Shown here piece by piece: positions 48,201 to 59,331 of a stretch of 64,000 nucleotides of DNA (within the stretch, counting starts at the first letter, position 1; the number at the start of each line of letters is the position of its first letter). The DNA comes from Begonia masoniana. Its lineage: Eukaryota > Streptophyta > Magnoliopsida > Cucurbitales > Begoniaceae. The position numbers were made by a program, and so were the translations under genes. The notes below the pieces were generated by a model, which saw only the letters and a program-made list of their open reading frames with translations, searched no databases and was not told where the DNA came from. The stretch is taken from the NCBI GenBank assembly GCA_022432975.1, contig CM039502.1, positions 27,202,996-27,266,995 on the forward strand, in the 5' to 3' direction.

Positions 48201-49707
48201 TTCTTTACTCGGACATCCATTATGTTAGCTAGGTAACTCAAGCAACCACTCTTCAGTAACCGTTGAGTCACTAGTGAGGATATGATTGGTATCTTACTCA
48301 TCTTTGGAATAGCTTGGAAGGTATACCGATCTCCATTTGGGGGTCGGAAATCAACTAGGCCAGACCTACAACTAATCGTGGCATAATGCCTAAATAACCA
48401 ATCCATTCCTAAAATAATCTCATATCCTTTCATGTCAATCATAATCAGTTCTACATATAGCTCCTTATCTCCTAAGGACAAAACATCACCCTTCAACATT
48501 TGCTCAGAATGTAAAGACTTCCCTGATGGTAACATAACTCTATACGGTTTATCAACTGGCGAAAGTTTTAACTTATGTTTACACACAAACAGGGTTGCTA
48601 TGAATGAGTGTGTGGCTCCCGTATCAATAAGTGTATAAGCAGAAAAACCACAAACCATAATGGTACCTGATATGACCGTGTGTGGTTCAACATCATCATC
48701 CTCCATCATAGCATAGACTCTTGGTGCAACTCTGATTCGATTCGGGTCTGATGGCATCGGGCAGTCTCTGGCTATGTGTCCAACCTTGTCGCATCTATAG
48801 CAACGGCCAGAGTGCAGCTTGCACTCCCCATGGTGATTCTTCTGACAGTTGGAACATAGGGGAGCCGAAGGTCGCTTTCCTCTTCCTTGGTCATCACTTG
48901 GATTGAAGGATCTCTTAACACCTTGCTGTTGTTGTTGCTGGTTTCTGTTCTGCTGGGGTTGCCATCCCTTGTTCTGCCGTGGTGGTGGTTGAGTCTCCTT
49001 AGTGAACTTCCTTGGCTGTTCACGCTGTGCATAAGCTGTCATCTCAGCCTCCTCCAATTCCAGGGCCTTAGCCGTCACTTCGCCATAAGGTATATTGTGT
49101 ATCCCAGAAGTCTTTACCTTCACATACAAACTCGGCTTCAGTCCTTGAACAAATTGGTAAATCTTGTCTTCATCATTCTCAACCAGTCGGGGAGCAAACC
49201 GTGACAAGGCATCGAATTTGCATATATAATCCGTCACAGAGCCAGTTTGCCGCAGGTTCATAATTCTTTCTTCTTGCTGGCCTGAACGGTCCTATTGAAG
49301 TACTTGTCAAAGAAGGCAGTCTTAAACATATCCCAAGTCATAGTCTCTGCATTAACAGTGCTCTGAAGAGAATCCCACCAATGCCTTGCATTCAGCTCCA
49401 AATGATAGACAGCATAGGTGACTCTATCTCCTTCATCAACTTTCGCATACTTAAACATGTCCTCTACTTTTCGGATCCATTCCTCAGCATAAATGGGGTC
49501 AGAAACTTGGCCATTGAATGTCGGGGGTCTGAGCCTGTGGAAGCGCTCACCCCCATGATCATGAGTTACATTAGAGCTGGAGTTCCCAAGCTCTTCTCTA
49601 GTAATCACTAGTTGCTCTATTTGTCGTGATTGGCGATTAACTAATTCTATTAGCTGAGCAACGGTGGTACTATCCACGTTGTCTTCCCTCTGTTGACCTC
49701 TTACCAT
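45290..49707 (-). pseudogene. gag-pol: Element B gag-pol polyprotein, four 1-nt breaks
   Basis: Start ATG at 49707 (MVRGQQRE), stop TGA at 45290, about 1470 codons if unbroken. Order: Gag region (LRPPTFNGQ, HWWDSL), one canonical zinc knuckle [14 protein letters not shown] after a [12 protein letters not shown] segment, protease DTGA, reverse transcriptase FIDD near 47615, RNase H YCDAS near 47180, integrase HHCC finger near 46430-46550, DD35E core (MDFVVG, SDRD, GQSERT), and chromodomain [15 protein letters not shown] near the end. Frame is lost at about 49262, 47651, 47466 and 47035. At each place one base is missing from a short run compared with element A. There are no nonsense substitutions. 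Element A has an extra canonical knuckle. Given near-identical LTRs, these could be consensus errors rather than decay. Confidence 0.92.
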
Positions 49708-49851
49708 CTTGAGATTCCTAAGCAATAATAGAAACACATCTTAACATAATGACATCACTAGAATCGTAAGCACTTACAGTTGTTGGAGAGTACTCAGGTG
49801 GCAATCTGTGCTGGAAGGCAGTCTACAGAACCGATTTTAGAACCTGGTTTA

Positions 49852-49863
49852 GCTCTGATACCA
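49852..49863 (-). promoter_or_regulatory. Element B primer binding site, tRNA-iMet type
   Basis: The minus strand reads TGGTATCAGAGC, 4 nt from the 5' LTR. It is a 12-nt match to the initiator-Met tRNA complement. Confidence 0.93.
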
Positions 49864-49867
49864 TAAT

Positions 49868-51967
49868 TGTAACGACCCGAGGAGGATCGTCACGTGTCAT
49901 GACTTTCCTTTAAACTTATCCGTACTTTTATACCTCTGTAATCGTAGTATACTTTTTTTTTCTCAGACTTATATCATATCTCATCTTAACTTAAATTCGC
50001 TGAATAACCGCGTTTAGCTTTCACTCCTGCCGATCGCTAAACGACAAACATCTAGTTGTTCTACCGGTCAGCACGTGCATCTCACATGATTCATTAAACA
50101 TCTATCGGCAGGCACACATATTTGCATCTGCCGACAGTCACGTGCAACTCGTGTGACCAATTAAAACACCGTTCAATTATACAACGGAAGCCACCTACAT
50201 CTGCCGATGAGAGAACAATAGACGATGCTCTCATCTGCCGATGGCAAATACTCTATATCTGCCGATGACGTGGCATCACATCTTCCGGTAACTTAACTCA
50301 CTACTCATACCGATCGCCAGATAACAGACATTGTCGTCATCTGCCGATGGCTTAAGACAACTACATCTTCCGACAGATTAACTCACCATCTGCCGATGAT
50401 ACGTCCCATGTCTGCCGATGAGAGAACCATAAGCGAGGCTCTCATCTGCCGATGGCAAATACCCCTTATCTGCCGGTGACGTCAGCCGGAAGACAAATAC
50501 TCTTCCTCTTCCGATGACGTTCTCCGGAAGTCAAACTTACCCGACTCCCATCACAACTCTCCTGCCGATGACGTCAGCCGGAAGACAAATACTTTTCCTC
50601 TTCCGATGACGTCCTCCGGAAGTCAAACTTACCCGACTCCCATCACAACCCTCCTGCCGATGACGTCAGCCGGAAGACAAATACTTTTCCTCCATCATCC
50701 CTCGGCATCAGACATCCCCCCTTTTTTTTTAGACTTCTATCTTGATAAATGTAAACCTCATAACTTAAATCTTAATGGCCAAAACTCATCAGAATAAATC
50801 ATGAACTCATTCAAACTCACACAGCGGAAGACTTAATTAAAATAGTTCATTTGATAACTATAGCTATATCTTCGGACTCTGAAATTAAGACAGGCAGTTT
50901 CTAAAATCCCAAATTGTTAAATAATCCGAACCTACTTGACTTGGCTTCTTAACAACTTCATTAAAACTTATACGAGCTTTAACCAGAATTCCCCATTCGC
51001 CATCCAGCCACAGATTTCACACTGATCACCTCCAGCAACCTAGCTTAGACATTTTCATCAACTTTGAATTCCTCACCTGATATTTCTTCACCTACATCAT
51101 AAGGTGTAACTGTAAGCCTAAGGCTTAGTAAGGAATGCAAACTATTATGAGTTCATGAATGCATAACTTGGAGAAAAACATGCTCATAAGTCTTTTCTTT
51201 TCATGTACTTATCTTAATCATCATTCATAATCGTATCTCGTATTCATTGTTCATAATCATCATTCGTAGACATGCTCATATTCATCATTCCTTTCATCAT
51301 TCATATTCTTCATTACATTATGTGGTTTAAGGGAGGATTTGTGCCGGTAAAGGGGGTTCGACAGTGAGTTTGATCATGGTCCCTACTGCGGGTCGTATTC
51401 ATATGTCCTACTGCGGACTGTGACATACGCCGAACCACCCCCAACCCTCACTTAACCACGTTGCATAAGTTTTATCTTCTTACCTTATTCATGAGAAAAC
51501 ATATTTCAAAACATTTCATATGCTTGAGAAGTAAAACATGATGCATAACATAAATGCACTTAATCATCGAACTAAGACAGGGGAGTACATGAGGATAACA
51601 GAACCATATCCATCGACATTTCATCAAACATATAGCAGACAATGTTCACTAAATCTAACTTAATCCTTTGATGTAGGGCCCTATTGGCCGGAAACTTAAT
51701 ACATTCACTTACCTGGATTCCTTAGCAACTTGAATCACCTTCTCTTCAACTTCTTCACCTAACACATTTCACATTACAGTAGTTAAAATAAAGTCCTAAA
51801 AGTTCTAATCGAAAGTCATCTAGAATCTAACAGCTAAGGTTCTCTGTGCAGTCTGAAATCCAAAACCGAAACAGCTAGATATAGCTATCGATTAAACGGG
51901 GTCGGTTATATAAAAGGTCCAGAATCGATTTAAAGGTGGCATTACCAAATGAAGATAAAGAACGATA
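49868..51967 (-). mobile_element. Element B 5' LTR, promoter end missing
   Basis: 2100 bp matching 42745-44846. The missing 402 bp corresponds to 44847-45248, which holds the LTR start, TATA box, exon 1 and the intron-1 donor. Intron 2 is intact (51712-51092). The element probably has no promoter of its own now. Confidence 0.9.
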
Positions 51968-54478
51968 TTACGAGACACTCAGCGTACATCTCTTACGAGA
52001 CACTCAGCGTACATCTCTTACGAGACACTCAGCGTACATCTCTTACGAGACATCCAGCGTACATCTCTTACGAGACACTCAGCGTACATCTCTTACGAGA
52101 CACTCAGCGTACATCTCTTACGAGACACTCAGCGTACATCTCTTACGAGACACTCAGCGTACATCTCTTACGAGACACTCAGCGTACATCTCTTACGAGA
52201 CACTCAGCGTACATCTCTTACGAGACACTAAGCGTACATCTCTTACGAGACACTCAGCGTACATCTCTTACGAGACACTCAGCGTACATCTCTTACGAGA
52301 CACTAAGCGTACATCTCTTACGAGACACTCAGCGTACATCTCTTACGAGACACTCAGCGTACATCTCTTACGAGACACTCAGCGTACATCTCTTACGAGA
52401 CACTCAGCGTACATCTCTTACGAGACACTCAGCGTACATCTCTTACGAGACACTCAGCGTACATCTCTTACGAGACACTCAGCGTACATCTCTTACGAGA
52501 CACTCAGCGTACATCTCTTACGAGACACTCAGCGTACATCTCTTACGAGACACTCAGCGTACATCTCTTACGAGACACTAAGCGTACATCTCTTACGAGA
52601 CACTCAGCGTACATCTCTTACGAGACACTCAGCGTACATCTCTTACGAGACACTCAGCGTACATCTCTTACGAGACACTCAGCGTACATCTCTTACGAGA
52701 CACTCAGCGTACATCTCTTACGAGACACTCAGCGTACATCTCTTACGAGACACTAAGCGTACATCTCTTACGAGACACTCAGCGTACATCTCTTACGAGA
52801 CACTCAGCGTACATCTCTTACGAGACACTCAGCGTACATCTCTTACGAGACACTAAGCGTACATCTCTTACGAGACACTCAGCGTACATCTCTTACGAGA
52901 CACTCAGCGTACATCTCTTACGAGACACTCAGCGTACATCTCTTACGAGACACTCAGCGTACATCTCTTACGAGACACTCAGCGTACATCTCTTACGAGA
53001 CACTAAGCGTACATCTCTTACGAGACACTCAGCGTACATCTCTTACGAGACACTCAGCGTACATCTCTTACGAGACACTCAGCGTACATCTCTTACGAGA
53101 CACTCAGCGTACATCTCTTACGAGACACTCAGCGTACATCTCTTACGAGACACTCAGCGTACATCTCTTACGAGACACTCAGCGTACATCTCTTACGAGA
53201 CACTCAGCGTACATCTCTTACGAGACACTCAGCGTACATCTCTTACGAGACACTAAGCGTACATCTCTTACGAGACACTCAGCGTACATCTCTTACGAGA
53301 CACTCAGCGTACATCTCTTACGAGACACTCAGCGTACATCTCTTACGAGACACTCAGCGTACATCTCTTACGAGACACTCAGCGTACATCTCTTACGAGA
53401 CACTCAGCGTACATCTCTTACGAGACACTCAGCGTACATCTCTTACGAGACACTAAGCGTACATCTCTTACGAGACACTCAGCGTACATCTCTTACGAGA
53501 CACTCAGCGTACATCTCTTACGAGACACTCAGCGTACATCTCTTACGAGACACTCAGCGTACATCTCTTACGAGACACTCAGCGTACATCTCTTACGAGA
53601 CACTCAGCGTACATCTCTTACGAGACACTCAGCGTACATCTCTTACGAGACACTCAGCGTACATCTCTTACGAGACACTCAGCGTACATCTCTTACGAGA
53701 CACTCAGCGTACATCTCTTACGAGACACTCAGCGTACATCTCTTACGAGACACTCAGCGTACATCTCTTACGAGACACTCAGCGTACATCTCTTACGAGA
53801 CACTCAGCGTACATCTCTTACGAGACACTCAGCGTACATCTCTTACGAGACACTCAGCGTACATCTCTTACGAGACACTCAGCGTACATCTCTTACGAGA
53901 CACTCAGCGTACATCTCTTACGAGACACTCAGCGTACATCTCTTACGAGACACTCAGCGTACATCTCTTACGAGACACTCAGCGTACATCTCTTACGAGA
54001 CACTCAGCGTACATCTCTTACGAGACACTCAGCGTACATCTCTTACGAGACACTCAGCGTACATCTCTTACGAGACACTCAGCGTACATCTCTTACGAGA
54101 CACTCAGCGTACATCTCTTACGAGACACTCAGCGTACATCTCTTACGAGACACTCAGCGTACATCTCTTACGAGACACTCAGCGTACATCTCTTACGAGA
54201 CACTCAGCGTACATCTCTTACGAGACACTCAGCGTACATCTCTTACGAGACACTCAGCGTACATCTCTTACGAGACACTCAGCGTACATCTCTTACGAGA
54301 CACTCAGCGTACATCTCTTACGAGACACTCAGCGTACATCTCTTACGAGACACTCAGCGTACATCTCTTACGAGACACTAAGCGTACATTTCTTACGAGA
54401 CACTCAGCGTACATCTCTTATGAGACACTCAGCGTACATCTCTTACGAGACACTCAGCGTACATCTCTTGCGAGACAC
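51968..54478 (-). repeat. 25-bp tandem array, about 100 copies
   Basis: About 2.5 kb of the unit cgagacactcagcgtacatc plus tctta with almost no variation. The main variant is C to A (cactaag) at 52230, 52305, 52580, 52755, 52855, 53005, 53255, 53455 and 54380. Between 53455 and 54380 every one of 36 units looks identical. Long open frames through the array are a by-product: 25 is not a multiple of 3, so three units give a 25-residue repeat, and the cactaag variant supplies the TAA stops. The 11-unit array at 38170-38445 is its unexpanded counterpart. There are no spacers. Confidence 0.97.
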
Positions 54479-55171
54479 TCAGCCTTTCATACTCACAATT
54501 CAAACCATGCATGCCACTCACACAATACTCAAACACCAAACAACAAACAACAACCAAGCATGCCCACTCACACAATACTCAAACACCAAACAACAAACAA
54601 CAACCAAGCATGTCACTAACACAATACTCAAACTGTAACACCTGGTTCTATCGAACCAGCTCTTTTATTATTAATGGTATACACTTGATTAGTCAATAAT
54701 TTAAGTAGGGTTATTGAATGATTAGACTAGACAAGGGCATTAGAGTAAATTACATTTTTAAAAGTGGATAACGTATTTAAGGAAAGAGGGATTGAGTTTA
54801 ATGCACTGTAGCGGCCACCATTTCATACCTTTCTCTTCGGGTTTTCAGTTCAAGCATCCGAGCTCTCTAGGCGATTTTCCTTGCCCGATTCTCCTTCGAC
54901 TTAGGTAAGTTTTCCTCATTTCTCTTATGATATAGTGGTTAAATACCTTGAAGGGTACAATGTGAGGATTTTAAGGATGCTGAGATTGAGCGTAGATTCG
55001 GGTTTTAGTGATAAAGGGGGAATACTCGGGTAGTAGAGTTTCTAACTAGATTCCTCGAACCACTATTTGATTCTTGGTGAGGTTTAGTGAAGTTTTGATT
55101 TATTTTCTATTATGAACTTAGGTGAGTAGATTTCCGAAGTAGCTAGCGACCAGACAATTTCCAGAAGCCAG

Positions 55172-55659
55172 GTAAGTAAAGTATGCATGTGCCTTCGAGG
55201 CCTACATCACAAAACAGTAGGGTTATGTATCTTGTGAATGATTTTGTATGTCATGCATCATGTTTTTTTTTAAGATTACGAAAATGAATTTCCATGTAAG
55301 GATGGTAAGGCATGAACTGAATGTGACAGAAAAACTATTAAGGGAACTAATCCACCCCTTAACTTATGAAGGGATTTATAACATTGGGAGGATTGATCCC
55401 ACTCCCAATGAACAGAGGGATCAGATCAGCTATTAAGGGAATTCATCCGCCCCTTAATCGAGTAGAGGATGTATAACATTGGGAAAATTGATCCACTTCC
55501 CAAGGGAATCGAGGGATCAGATCAGCTTATGAATGAACGTGAATGCAACTGAGATGAGAAAGTAAAAATTGCATGTTTAGGAATTTATGTTTCAGCATTT
55601 CATTTCATTACTGCTTTACTTACTTAGCATTAGGCTAATAGATGAGTTTTGTGATGTAG
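55172..55659 (+). other. Predicted LTR leader intron with 15-bp stem
   Basis: Donor CCAG|GTAAGTA at 55172; acceptor GATGTAG|G ends at 55659. Arms 55201-55215 and 55646-55660 are exact complements. Confidence 0.55.
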
Positions 55660-56034
55660 GTGTTGAGGATACCGCAGGTGAATTCTCTGAGTTGGTTGAG
55701 GACTAGGCAGGTTGGAGGGGTGCAATCAGGCATCGATCTGGCATCTGATGGGGCGGTTTAACTGGTGTCAGTGGTTGTGAAGGTTTAGTGGACAATGATT
55801 TCAATTTGAGTATGTTAAACTTTCTGATGTTAGAAATTGCTTTGATGTTTTCAAAAAGTACTTTGAGACTTTTCTGATAATAGTATTTCGTTGGTTTATA
55901 ACAATGCATTATACTGGACTTGAGTAATGCAATGATTTGAATTGTTTTTGAATGGTTGTGGTGAAATAAGTAAATTCTTTTATGTGCTTAGAGTTGTGCT
56001 TGCATGGCAAGAAATAGTTGAAGTGTCGCTCTGT

Positions 56035-56420
56035 TTCTATCGGAAGATGTCTTCAGAAAAGCCATCGGATGATGTAGGTTTAATTCTATCGGAAGATGTC
56101 TTCAGAAAAGCCATCGGATGATGTAGGTTTAATTCTATCAGGAAGATGTCTTCAGAAAAGCCATCGGATGATGTAGGTTTAACTCTATCGGAAGATGTAG
56201 ATTTTGCACTACCGGTATGAGTGAGTATTATACTTTGTCGTTTTGCGATCGGTTGATGTCGGGTAATTGATTTATTCGGCTGACGTCAACGGTAGATTCT
56301 GTTCACCGAGAGATGTCTTTTGTTTCCAACTCTTCTGATACCACATCATCGGCAGAAGCCTTCTATTTGCTTTTTCTGCTTCTTCTGTTGACTTTATCCA
56401 TCGGCAGATGCGTTTGACTT
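56035..56420 (+). repeat. LTR motif array with a 60-bp triplication
   Basis: The block catcggaagatgtcttcaga followed by aaagccatcggatgatgtag recurs about three times with a period near 61 bp (56038-56215). Then come gtcgttttgcgatcgg, tgacgtcaacgg and cggcagatg motifs. Confidence 0.75.
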
Positions 56421-58690
56421 CTGCGACTTCCAAGTATTTCACAATTTAAACCTCTATTTCTTTTTAGCCGTTTATCTCTTACGTTTCAAACAATGTTCAT
56501 AGTTTTGTTTAACTCTATTGTTGTCCAAAAGATTTCCGCTGCAAGTTTTAAATGTTTTGAGATTTTAGCTTATGTCAAATGTTGAATGTTGAGCAAAGTT
56601 TAAAAAAAAAAGAATATACAGTTGAGATTTTCTAGTCATGTACGAACTTTTGTGTAACGAACCGGGTTCAAATAACTCGGGGCGTCACACAAACACTAAA
56701 CAACAAACAACAACCAAGCATTTTATCACACAACACTCAAACACCAAATAATAACAACCCAACAGATTATCAAACAATACTCAAACACTAACAATAACAA
56801 CCCAGCAATTCATCAAACAATACTCAAACACCAAATAATACACTATCAAACAATAAATCCTACCGTTCTGTGGTGTAGGCCCGAAGGCGACGAAACACAC
56901 AATCTATTACTTACCTGGCATCCTAGCTCACTGAGGATTCTCGGTTCCCTATCCACCTACAGCTCGACCTACGACAAATATTCAAACTTCATTAAATCAA
57001 GCCTACATTCACCAATTTACTCTCAAACTACTATTTCTAGCCTAACCCAACTAAAACTTAACTAAACGGCCACTAATTTGGGTTCGGTAAAAACCGACCC
57101 GAAACTTCAAACTTGCATAACTTTCGCGTCGGTTATCGGAATCAAACGATTCCAGCGGCCACGTACTCATCTAATAACTTTTTTTAACCTGTCAAAAGGA
57201 AATTTAAACCAAACGACCACAACTAGGTCAAAATTGGCAAAACCCGATTCTGCCCTAAACCGAAAATTTCCCTTTTCTCGTTTTTCATCAATTCTCATCC
57301 AATTGCTCACCAATCAACTACCCTCACACCTAATTAACATAATCTAACCAAAATTCGAAGACTTCACGCAACAAAACCAGAAATGCCCGAACAGGGCTTC
57401 TTGATTTTTGCCCAAATAGGGCTCCTCATGACCAGGTGACTAAAGCCAGACCAAGGGTCTGCAAACCCACGTCAGGAAACAATCAAAAACCTGCCGGTGA
57501 TCGGAGCCAAAACTGGCTCGTCACTCACGGCCTCGAACAGAGAGGAAAGCAGGGGAAAATCGAGCTTACCTGTCAGATTTGTGCTCGGAGACTGCCGAAA
57601 TCTGCTCGTCGCAGTTGTTTGGCTGGAGGACGCCGGAAAACACCGGTGAACAGGTCACCGTCGAACGTCGCTCATCTCCCTCGTCTCCGTTCGGGTGCTC
57701 GAGTGTTCGGTGCTAGCGACAGAATGGCTTCGAGCCATTCTGTTATTTTCTTTTAAATAAATAATAATAATAATAATAATAGTAATTCCTATTAAACATT
57801 AATAAATCATCATTTACCGTTTTGCCCTCCCATGTTTTCGACCATTTCGAATTTCGTTAAATCTCGTTCTTAAAGTAGAAATTTTCGTAAATTGATGCTC
57901 ATCCCGTTCTTTTAATTACTTTACCTTTTTATTATTTTCTAAGATCCATAACTTTATTAAATCTAAAGCCTCGGGTGTTACACGGTCCAAGGGTAGGCAA
58001 ACCCACGCCGGAGGCAACCAATTTAGGCCGGTGATCGGAGCTCAAACCAGCTTGTCACCCTCGGCCACGAACAGAACCGAAATAGGGTAACAAAACGAGC
58101 TTACCCGTCGGTTTGTGCGTGGAGACAGTCGGAAACATTAACCTTTGGTTCGTCGCCGTCGTCTGACCGGAAAACGTCGAACTCGCCGGTGGTTTTGCAC
58201 GGCCAATCGTCGTCTTCCCCTCGTCTTCAGTTTGGGTCGTCGCGCTCAAACAGCGGAATGGCTCGTCGAAGCCATTCTGTGGTTTTAATTAATAATAATA
58301 ATAATAATAATAATTCCTATTAATCATCATTTACCGTTTTGTCCTCCCGTGTTTTCGACCATTTCGAATTTCGTTAAATCTTGTTCTTAAATTATAACTT
58401 CGTACCCGGCTTAAGTTCTCCACTGGGATTACCCGAACATAAATTAATAAACCGTTTAGTTCAACCAAATTTATTCACTTTTAATTACTTTACCTTTTTA
58501 TTATTACTTTTCCTTCTTTTTGCTATTTCTTTTCAATTAATTAAAACAACTATTTCATTAAACCATCACCTTATCCTTTTATTTTCTCTCCAATTCTTCC
58601 TTTCTAATTTCGATAATTCTAAGATCCATAACTTAATTAAATCTAAAGCAATACACATTGAGGAAAACATTTCTCGGGTGTTACATTTCC

Positions 58691-59331
58691 TCGTCAAAAT
58701 CAACAAAAGAACGTTGTACCTCCTCATCTATGGATTACAAATAGAAGGTATTTCAATATCAATAGGTTCACCTCATTCATAACTGAAGCGCCATTGCTTC
58801 CTTCTTTACTAACATTTACTTCGTCACCAATTTCGCTCAATTCTTCATTTAATATATTATGTAGTCATCTGTATATTCCACATAAACTTACACGTACTGC
58901 TTTTCATCGAGACCTCTGACCATGTTCAATACATATTTGTTCCTCTTTAGTGACCACAATTCCTTCAATAAAGCAACTCTTGGCATCAAATAACACAAAT
59001 TCCTCCATTCAATAACACCAATTACCTTTAGAATGTCTTCAATCTCAATTATGAACATTCGATCACAAAAGATGTTACTCACAATTTCCTTTTTCTCGCC
59101 CACATAAATTAACTTCTTCTTGTGCACAAAATTTCCATTATAATTGATTCTATAGTAAATGTCCCCATGTCTCTACCTGCATAACCAAGACATAACTTGT
59201 TAACAAATAGTTTAAATCATCAGATTAATTGATAAATCGATCAGATCTACCCAAATAGCACACTTATAATAATAACATAAAGCAACAAACAATATAATCA
59301 ACACCTTAGATAAAAAATACTTGATGTTAGG
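58691..59331 (-). pseudogene. MULE transposase, N-terminal part
   Basis: An 80-codon minus-strand open stretch (59127-58888) gives YVGEKKEIVSN, IEIEDILKVIGVIEWRNLCY and NMVRGLDEKQYV. These fit the N-terminal domain of MULE transposases (position of an EIED motif, an LWY/LCY segment and a final MV..LDE..YV). Beyond it, towards 58691, are acidic-looking remnants with breaks. The C-terminal half continues at 35546 and 25492 across LTR Y1. On the left of this segment is the TTTCC duplication; on the right LTR X2 begins at 59332. It is a dead gene. Confidence 0.65.

Larger units (their letters stand above)
42745..51967 (-). mobile_element. Element B: recent Ty3/gypsy chromovirus, 5' LTR truncated
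   Basis: Minus-strand element of about 9.2 kb: 3' LTR 42745-45248, polypurine tract, gag-pol, primer site 49852-49863 and 5' LTR 49868-51967. By eye only three differences separate the LTRs over 2.1 kb, so insertion was recent. The target was the 25-bp array of the Y2 LTR (left flank cagcatacatcttt). The right LTR stops at 51967 and joins array units directly, so about 400 bp of LTR, the right TSD and some array units are gone. Confidence 0.93.
54634..56689 (+). mobile_element. A-type solo LTR, TSD CAAAC
   Basis: 2056 bp, TGTAACACCTGG...GGGGCGTCACA, flanked by CAAAC (54629-54633 and 56690-56694), inside the CA-rich repeats of the Y2 5' LTR. TATA-like box 54774-54782, intron 1 from about 54905 to 55121, exon about 50 nt, intron 2 55172-55659. 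No internal region is present. Confidence 0.94.
37318..57982 (-). mobile_element. Y2: non-coding LTR retrotransposon, TSD CGGTC
   Basis: Outer limits of a minus-strand element with left LTR 37318-39860, 2.0-kb internal region 39861-41873 and right LTR starting at 41874 and ending at 57982. Perfect TSDs CGGTC flank it (37313-37317 and 57983-57987). It has a primer site and polypurine tract but no gag or pol, so it resembles a LARD-type non-autonomous derivative that would depend on a related chromovirus. The right (5') LTR is interrupted by element B, a massively expanded 25-bp array and an A-type solo LTR. Confidence 0.88.
41874..57982 (-). mobile_element. Y2 5' LTR, interrupted and expanded
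   Basis: Own sequence: 41874-42744, 51968-54633 and 56695-57982. It is colinear with the 3' LTR except for the array. Arms 42534-42548 and 56865-56879 are still exact complements although now about 14.3 kb apart. It starts TGTAACGCCCCCG, so the T-to-A change of the other LTR is specific to that copy. Its leader GC-rich block is 57430-57740. Confidence 0.85.
35552..58685 (-). mobile_element. LTR Y1: solo LTR in MULE, TSD TTTCC, interrupted
   Basis: Outer limits of a minus-strand solo LTR: TGTAACGCCCCCGAACCC at 35552 and CTCGGGTGTTACA ending at 58685, flanked by TTTCC (35547-35551, 58686-58690). Its own sequence is 35552-37317 plus 57988-58685, about 2.46 kb; everything between is the Y2 insertion and what Y2 contains. 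It disrupts the MULE transposase. In the left part the stem arms are 36094-36108 (approximate) and about 36734-36748. The 3' end region (57988-58260) holds a GC-rich leader block. Confidence 0.88.

Noticed and set aside
51936..52856. 306-codon open frame with a 25-residue repeat (SVHLLRDTQRTSL...)
   Set aside because: It is the 25-bp array read through: all frames are open and the TAA stops come from the cactaag variant. There is no start context or codon bias.
51968..54478. CRISPR-like array
   Set aside because: Units are directly adjacent with no unique spacers, and the context is a plant LTR.
59327..59331. TTAGG at 59327 paired with TTAGG at 22551 as one TSD
   Set aside because: They adjoin different families (an X LTR start and the Athila LTR end), so the match is by chance.
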